A DNA stretch of 64,000 bases from Marsupella aquatica (lineage: Eukaryota > Marchantiophyta), in contig OZ316892.1 of assembly GCA_973895155.1 (NCBI GenBank), positions 7,254,001 to 7,318,000 of the forward strand. Reading direction: 5' to 3'. Positions 57,895-64,000 of the stretch are shown in pieces; position 1 is the first letter of the stretch, and the number at the start of each line of letters is the position of its first letter. The position numbers and the translations under genes are program-made. The notes beneath the pieces are model-generated. The model was not told where the DNA came from and did not search any database. It was given only the letters and a program-made list of their open reading frames with translations.

Positions 57895-59620
57895 GTGGAA
57901 CTCTTTCGTTTCTCAGAACCCGTAGGCACGCAGACAAATGATAACTCCACAAGCAATCCAGATGCAGCAGGACGATGGATGATGTCCTTTGGAGATGAAT
58001 CCTGTCACTCCTCTGAACTAGCGGAACTATTTGAGCAGGAAAATGAACAGGTGGGTGCGCGGAGGAAGCATCATACCGTAGAGCCGAGGGCAGATTGGCC
58101 CTTAATCTCTAGCAATATGGCTAAGATGACGTAGTTATATGAATATATGTCCCACCAAAATGGTAGTGCAGTCGTTGAACTTACAAAATCATGTCCTAGA
58201 CCTCCCTCTGCGAGCACCGTATATGCAATGTAGGTGTTGCTGCTGAAACTTAGTCAAAGCTTTGTGACAAATTATGTCTGTCCCGAAGACGAAGAACGGT
58301 TCTGCTTTGGCTCAGTTCAGATTTTGCTCATGATTTCCCTCGCGTCGATCCCTTTCCCACCGTTGGAGAAGTTGAATTTCTCATTGGCAACCAACTCTGG
58401 ATCAGGTATGACAGTGGAGTATCCATTGTGAGAGGAATTACCCAACTTCGAGGGGTACATTTCTATTACGTTAACACAAAGCTCGTGAATCTGGTTCTGC
58501 TCTGTGACGTGCCCATCTTTAGCGCAACAGTCTCTTTTGCAAGGATGAGTTTGCAAAGGGAGATTTATAAACCGTCTCGATACCTTTCTTAAACACCAAT
58601 TCAGATACCGCCTCATGCACATGACGAATCGATGCCCAAAATACATCCTCTATGAAGAACCGAAGTTTGGATTGTATGGTAGGGTCCTATTCTTGAAAGT
58701 TGAAATGCAGAGGATAGACCATCCTAGCTGTGTGACTAGAGAATTCATCGTGGGATTAATCTCACACGAGTGATAGTGAGATGTAACCTTCGTCTCCAAA
58801 CTACTTCATGGATTGATTGAAACTATACTCTAGCACGAATCGCACACCACCTTGATCAAAAAGGTAAGGTGGTCGCCTAGCCATCGCTCTTCAAACCTCA
58901 AGTCAAACAAATGCAAGAACTTGTGTACCGATTCCTAGATCACTATACCCTCTGCTGTTCGTGGGTACCAAAACTACGACAATGCAGACAGTACACTCAA
59001 ATTTGACTTCCACAAGATCCAGCATGGCGAAATCAACTCTCCACCTGTTCAGCCAAACCATCCCATATCTACCATTAACATGTCAGCCTTGAATGTATCG
59101 ATTCAGAAGTTGCAATGTCTCGTATTCCAGTTTCGACACCGGAAAACTTAAGTTACAATTAAAACTAGGAACAGAAAATTTTGTACGCTACACTAAGCAT
59201 TATTTCCTCATTTCACTCGGTGGCTTCCATGAGGTTAAAGCAAAGGGTACACCCATTTGGTATTATGGAACCCTAGAACGGACTTGGTTCAATAACAATG
59301 TCCTTTCGGAGGATGTATCCGCACGGAACATGTACTCTTCCGACAACTGGAAAAGAAACAACCTTTTCAGACTTGAATGCTAGGACGCGATCTGAAGCAA
59401 AGAAAACAACATCAGAAAGCATAGTCGTTGGATGTATGAGGCTGACCTCTTCGTCAAATTTGCTGAGGGAGCAGAGAAAGAGGATGGATAATATAGATGA
59501 GGGTTGTGCTGCACGGGTTCATCTTGTGAATATGTTTCTTTATCCAGCTTCTGTTCATTTCCAGGCTGCAGTAGATCTCTGCACTATAAGAAAGTGAGAC
59601 ACCCAACATACAAAGAAACA
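57895..59620 (+). pseudogene. Unassigned degenerate coding region
   Basis: Several plus-strand segments look protein-like but are broken by stops and frame changes. Examples: GRWMMSFGDESCHSSELAEL (57990-58045), ending at a donor-like ACAG/GTGGGT; YVCPEDEERFCFGSVQ (58270-58320); DFPRVDPFPTVGEVEFLIGN into QLWIRYDSGVSIVRGITQLR (58330-58450) and VHFYYVNTKLVNLVLLCDVP; YILYEEPKFGLYGRVLFLKV (58640-58700); NWKRNNLFRLEC (59350-59385). The spacing would allow exons of one gene, but no joined frame holds and I do not recognise the family. Confidence 0.35.
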
Positions 59621-60245
59621 GACGGAGTCCACAATGACAAAACAGAAAAGACAAATATAGATTTTAAATTCTTATTAGTTTAGGACATGAAAGAGTGAAG
59701 GGCTGAGCAAATTATTCCTCAGCACGACGAAACTGCAGATTTTATTTGGTAGCAACCTACCATCTCAGGAAAAACCTCCTGTGAGGAAGTGCACTTGGTA
59801 CAGAGCTGATCAAAGGTCGCAAGTCCATTAGGATCACTGGAGCTAGTCCATCTTCCACGGTTTTGATTGTGCCTTAAACTGGAGAGAAGCTAAAAGAACT
59901 CAGAAAATTAACCAACTGCCAATCTTCAATCTTCAATGTGCATGCGCGTTTGCATGTTGAATCCAGGGTCTACTTCTCCACCCAGAATAAGAGAACAAGA
60001 GGGAAAACCCTACAATTATTACAATTCTACCAGAAGTAAAACATAGTCATGCCAATAGAGCACTGGCTTAAGTCTCCCAGTCTGTCCATAAATCCTGACG
60101 CTAAACTCAAGCCCATCTTCAGCAGCACTTCAATCCATTCCATGAAGAGATCCAGGTTTACAAACGCAAAACCCATTACCTCCACTTCAAGACAAAGTTA
60201 TGTGAAGACATCTGATATAGGCAATGACATTAGTATATCGTAAGT

Positions 60246-63200
60246 TCACCCGAGAATTTCAAAATCAGAAAATGGAGAACCTGGGTCCTTCCAGGCCCCC
60301 CACTCTTCATCCGAAGCCTCGCTTTCGTCCCATGCGGGAAGCTGCAACTCATGACGAGGACATGGAAGAGGTGGCTTAAGGAAAAATCCGTCCTCGAGAG
60401 CTCTTTCAGCAGTCAGCCTCAAAGCAGGATCATAGGTCAGAAGTTTCTGCAGAAAGTCCAGCGCAGCATCTGAAATATGGGGAAGATATTTCCGGAGAGT
60501 GAGAGGCGATCGATCATCCACAAAGCAAATCTTGTTGAAATCAGGCAGCAGTGAAACACCTGCCCAGATTTTCTCATTTGGAGAGCCTAATATCCTTACT
60601 AATCTGCTAAGTTGATCTATATCATTGAGCCCTGGGAACAGTGGTTTGCCCCACAGTAACTCTCCAAAGATGCAACCCACTGCCCAAATGTCTATGCCCA
60701 TTCCATACTTCGTGGCTCCATACAGCAACTCAGGTGCTTTGTACCACCTTGTTCCCACCATTGTAGTAAAGTCTGACCCATGCTCTGATTCACTGTTGCC
60801 TCTCCCAATTGACTCCTGTGAATGTGCGCTGCTATTCTGATAAGTACCGACTTCTGAACCTTCCTTTTCCCATTCTTCCTCACTTCCCGTGACATGACAA
60901 TATGTTTCATCAATTACCTTCCCAACTGCAGGACCAGCTATCTTTGAGTCCATGTATGAATATTGGAATTCTGGAGCACCATACCACCTAGTGCCTTCAG
61001 AATCTGACAATGTGCTATTGTACCCCTCCATCTGCGTCCAGGATTTGCAAACATCGCTACTAGGGATCGGCTCTTGAGCGGTCCCTTCCCATCGTCCGTC
61101 CAACGTCTCCTCCACGTTGTCCACATCATTCCCACCCAGTACCCAAGTGCTTGGAGTTTCACAGAGCATTGTTTCCAAAGCTTCCTCGGCAGGTGCGTTT
61201 GGTGTCGTCAAAACTTTCTGGTGACGCCAAGGAAAGTCTTCGTGACCCTCTCCATGTTTGATAACCCTCATTGTCTTCACTTCATCTCCGCCTAATTTCT
61301 TCAAATCCATTGAAGTCATTTGGGCACCGCCAGTTTCCACTTCACTTAACTCTCTCCTGTCAACTCGGAAATTGTCCTTGAACTCCAGCTGACCCGCGGC
61401 TCCCGTCTCTCCAACTTCATGCACTCTACCGTAAGCCATCTCTCTTAATGGTCCATTCACCACCATTTTATTCCTTGTTTTCTGCTCCACCTTTTCTACC
61501 TTCAAACCTCCGTCCAATTTCCTGCCCCACTCAGTCCGTAGGTCACTCCCGTCTTCCTCACCATCAACCAACTCCTCAGGTTTCTCTGGCACTGTCGCGC
61601 CATCCCCTTCCTTGACGAGGCGCTGTTGTGCGTAGTACTCATCTTCAACTCCCGACACAAGTGATACTTCGTCCATACTATCAAGTCGGTGTCCATCCGT
61701 AACAACTGAGCCTTGGCCAAGATCATTTATAGATCCAACTGGAAAACTCTTGCACTGCTGTCCATGGGAATTCCTTGTCCCCTTCCAGATCGGAGATCGG
61801 GAATATACCCGCTGGCCTTGTGAACAAACCATGATTTCAGCAGCAGTTGCAGTCCTCAGACTTTGAGACAGTGGACGGATAGCGTTGACATTTACCGAGT
61901 GTCTTTCAGTGGATGCATTTTGTCTAGGCCCTAACCTCCGAGGCATGTGAGGTGCGTGCCCATCTCTTTGTGTCGCCACCTTCAAGCTGTTACCTCCAAC
62001 TGTAAAAATCCTTTCATTTCTAGAATGAACAGGACCAGTTATCTTCCCGTCATTATTTAGACGTCTTGTTCTCTTCCTGATAAATCGTCGCACCTTCTGA
62101 AGAAAGTCACCGTCTCCCTTGGCCAAACTAGATGATACTCCAGCCTTATGCGATTCCTCTGTTTCATTCAGTGTGTCAATCACGCCCTCACTTCTCATAC
62201 CATAGTTACCTTCCCTGTCAACATCGCTCTCATCGGAGCTGAAATCATCTTCTCGTTCCGGGGCCTGATCCCTTCCGACTGAGACGACATTATCTTTCTC
62301 CGTAGATGCATTTCGCATCGACGGATTCCTTCCTTCGGTTAAAGCTAGATGATTCTCAACATTTTCCATTGGAAACCATCCACAACAGACAAGATCCTCC
62401 GTGGGTTGTGATTCAATAATTTGCTGTCTCTGAAGACCTGACAGCCCCAATCCGTGAATCCCAGTTCCACTTCTAACCATTTCCTCCACAGTAAAATAGT
62501 TTCTCGCGTCCTTGACAGCATCTGCCAAAGCCGAAAACCCCACATTGGTTGGACCAGACCCCAAATCCGTGCCATTTCCCTCGTGAAGGTCGGAATCCCT
62601 CAGGACACTAGAAAAGTCTTTCGCCAGTGGAATCGATTCCACAGGAGCATTTAATAAGTTTTCTTTTTCCATACTCTGGCCAATTCTCACACCAACATAG
62701 GGACCAGATGCTTCATTTCCAGATGGCTTGTCACCCACTTTGATGGATGTATCATCACCCATCCTGCCTTCCGCTACAGAAACATCAGCTTGAGACTCCA
62801 GGTCCTGATTGTTGCTCATCGCAGGGGCATCCTGACCACTCTGACTCTCACTTCCATTCCCATAATTCTTATGGATTTCTGACACAAACAATCCTTGTTC
62901 ATTTTCAAAAACTACTTCTGACAAGATTCGTGCTTGTCCAAAATCTGCTATCTTGAGAGTCCTATCTTCAGCGATCAAAAGGTTATTTGGCTTCAAATCC
63001 CTGTGAAGTATTGAAGCAGCACGACATGCAGCCAACCCTCGTAAAATCTGGATCATCCACCCTTTCACTTCTGCATCCGAAAGCCCTCCTTTGCCAGCTC
63101 GAATCACTTCAGAAAGGTTATGGGGAAGGTATTCAAGAACCAGCACCATGTTACTCCCTTGCGCAAAGTATTCGTGCAGCTTGACAACATTGGGATGGTC

Positions 63201-63413
63201 CAAGAGGAGGAGGGCTTTTAGTTCCCGTTCCGAACTGTCAAAGTCGTGAATTTCTTTAAGGGCAACAATGAGGTTGTCTTCCCGTCTTCTTGCCCTGTGC
63301 ACTTCCCCAAAGGTGCCTTCTCCAATCCTTTCTAAAATTTCATACCGAGATACAATTTCCCTGTTCCCATGCAAGCTCCAGGCGTTGGTAAAGGGCCAGT
63401 CTTCAGAAGCCAT
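60246..63413 (-). CDS. CDKF;1: CDKF-type cyclin-dependent-kinase-activating kinase with giant activation-loop insert (1,055 residues)
   Basis: CDKF kinases are plant CDK-activating kinases that phosphorylate the T-loop of other CDKs. The start MASEDWPFTNAWSLHGNREI fits the family N-terminus. Visible: glycine loop GEGTFGEV (31-38), ATP lysine in ALKEI (53), SSERELKALL in place of PSTAIRE (60-69), HRDLKPNN (137-144), DFGQARIL (157-164). The kinase core resumes at VGTRWYKAPELLYG (886-899), then DIWAVGCIFGELL and KLLTYDPALRLTAERAL. So about 720 residues, acidic and low complexity, separate DFG from APE; Arabidopsis CDKF;1 has roughly 100 there. The insert carries a second, imperfect copy, EGTRWYGAPEFQYS (from about 805). 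The frame is one intact exon. All catalytic residues are present, so activity is likely. Confidence 0.9.
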   Translation of the reverse strand: MASEDWPFTNAWSLHGNREIVSRYEILERIGEGTFGEVHRARRREDNLIVALKEIHDFDSSERELKALLLLDHPNVVKLHEYFAQGSNMVLVLEYLPHNLSEVIRAGKGGLSDAEVKGWMIQILRGLAACRAASILHRDLKPNNLLIAEDRTLKIADFGQARILSEVVFENEQGLFVSEIHKNYGNGSESQSGQDAPAMSNNQDLESQADVSVAEGRMGDDTSIKVGDKPSGNEASGPYVGVRIGQSMEKENLLNAPVESIPLAKDFSSVLRDSDLHEGNGTDLGSGPTNVGFSALADAVKDARNYFTVEEMVRSGTGIHGLGLSGLQRQQIIESQPTEDLVCCGWFPMENVENHLALTEGRNPSMRNASTEKDNVVSVGRDQAPEREDDFSSDESDVDREGNYGMRSEGVIDTLNETEESHKAGVSSSLAKGDGDFLQKVRRFIRKRTRRLNNDGKITGPVHSRNERIFTVGGNSLKVATQRDGHAPHMPRRLGPRQNASTERHSVNVNAIRPLSQSLRTATAAEIMVCSQGQRVYSRSPIWKGTRNSHGQQCKSFPVGSINDLGQGSVVTDGHRLDSMDEVSLVSGVEDEYYAQQRLVKEGDGATVPEKPEELVDGEEDGSDLRTEWGRKLDGGLKVEKVEQKTRNKMVVNGPLREMAYGRVHEVGETGAAGQLEFKDNFRVDRRELSEVETGGAQMTSMDLKKLGGDEVKTMRVIKHGEGHEDFPWRHQKVLTTPNAPAEEALETMLCETPSTWVLGGNDVDNVEETLDGRWEGTAQEPIPSSDVCKSWTQMEGYNSTLSDSEGTRWYGAPEFQYSYMDSKIAGPAVGKVIDETYCHVTGSEEEWEKEGSEVGTYQNSSAHSQESIGRGNSESEHGSDFTTMVGTRWYKAPELLYGATKYGMGIDIWAVGCIFGELLWGKPLFPGLNDIDQLSRLVRILGSPNEKIWAGVSLLPDFNKICFVDDRSPLTLRKYLPHISDAALDFLQKLLTYDPALRLTAERALEDGFFLKPPLPCPRHELQLPAWDESEASDEEWGAWKDPGSPFSDFEILG

Positions 63414-64000
63414 GTCTCGTGGCTTTTGTGAGGTTCCTTTGAAGGTGTTGCTCCTTTTCAGGGCTACCTTTTGTGACCCTAAATTTCGGCCCCTTTATCA
63501 CTGAAGCTACTATTGAGCCTGTTTACTTTCTGTTGAGATAGGTCGCGAGCTACAAGCTTGAAGCTATCCGCGAGTGTCGCAATGATTACTTTTTCTTCAC
63601 ACTAAATAATCCCCATCAATGATATCCAAAAACCACTCCATCCATCCATTTCCCCTCCAGGCTTGTATCCCTGTTCTCGAAGACTTCGGTCCCAGTACAC
63701 GGAGTACAAACTCCTGTGTGCTTAATCTAGACAGGTAAAAGGGACGAAAAGTTAACAAATTGCGATAGACCAATAAACATGAGCGACAAGAAGTAGGAGA
63801 TTAGGAATGAATGATACAAAGGACTCGAAACAAACCAGAGATAGCATCGACAGAACAATGAACACAGGAGATTAGAGATATGAACAAAACACCCAGCAGA
63901 AAGAAGGGACTAAGAAAACCCTCAAAACACATGAGCGAAGTACAAATTGATCGAGCACAACGGAAGAATAAGCAGGCACATCCAGCACACGTCCAGCACA
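63414..64000 (-). promoter_or_regulatory. Upstream region of the CDKF-type gene
   Basis: No coding frame of note. The last 250 bases are A/G-rich on the plus strand. It presumably holds the 5' leader and promoter of the kinase gene, which reads leftwards; no specific element is identified. Confidence 0.4.

Noticed and set aside
60625-63184. Plus-strand frames opposite the kinase gene
   Set aside because: Antisense shadows of a long coding exon.

Overview
This 64 kb window looks like nuclear DNA of a land plant. Supporting signs are plant-type telomere motifs (TTTAGGG), GT-AG introns, a CDKF-type kinase, F-box proteins, a Ty1/copia element primed by initiator tRNA-Met, and long repeat-rich AT-biased spacers. 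An R2-like LINE, a fungal-type oxidoreductase gene and a very long CDKF insert make me lean towards a non-seed plant (bryophyte or lycophyte grade). That is inference; I cannot name a species.

Layout. 1-6.8 kb: gene-poor spacer with small tandem repeats. 6.8-8.6 kb (minus): a broken, apparently processed copy of UTP6, carrying two inserted telomere repeats. 8.8-22 kb: no convincing gene; tandem duplications, a 165 bp MITE at 18.1 kb and a possible tRNA-derived SINE at 17.4 kb. 22.1-25.0 kb (minus): a 5'-truncated non-LTR element with an R2-like endonuclease module. 25.8-26.67 kb: a ~36 bp minisatellite. 28.57-34.91 kb (plus): a complete, young Ty1/copia element with 295 bp LTRs, target-site duplication, PBS, PPT and one intact polyprotein; its leader carries an array of related hairpins. 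37.15-40.74 kb (plus): a four-exon F-box gene, reconstructed from phase-consistent splice sites. 40.9 kb: a second MITE copy. 42.5-43.8 kb and 55.0-56.7 kb (both minus): a duplicated F-box/kelch locus; the first copy has lost its F-box and start codon and gained an early stop, the second is intact. 47.3-47.8 kb: a 21 bp minisatellite beside an SDR fragment. 48.5-51.6 kb (minus): a decayed L1-type LINE split by ~0.9 kb. 51.86-52.81 kb (plus): an intact intronless 315-codon gene of the GA4-desaturase/AsaB/CmcJ-like family, best known from fungi. 60.2-63.4 kb (minus): a 1,055-residue CDKF-type kinase.

The genes do not form a pathway; this is an ordinary plant mosaic of four likely functional host genes (F-box, F-box/kelch, AsaB-like oxidoreductase, CDKF kinase) among transposons, pseudogenes and tandem repeats. 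The two F-box genes would each act as an SCF ubiquitin-ligase adaptor and the kinase in CDK activation. The points most worth a second look are the probable fungal-origin oxidoreductase with its duplicated upstream block, the giant activation-loop insert of the kinase with an internal copy of its own GTRWY-APE motif, and the hairpin array in the copia leader.
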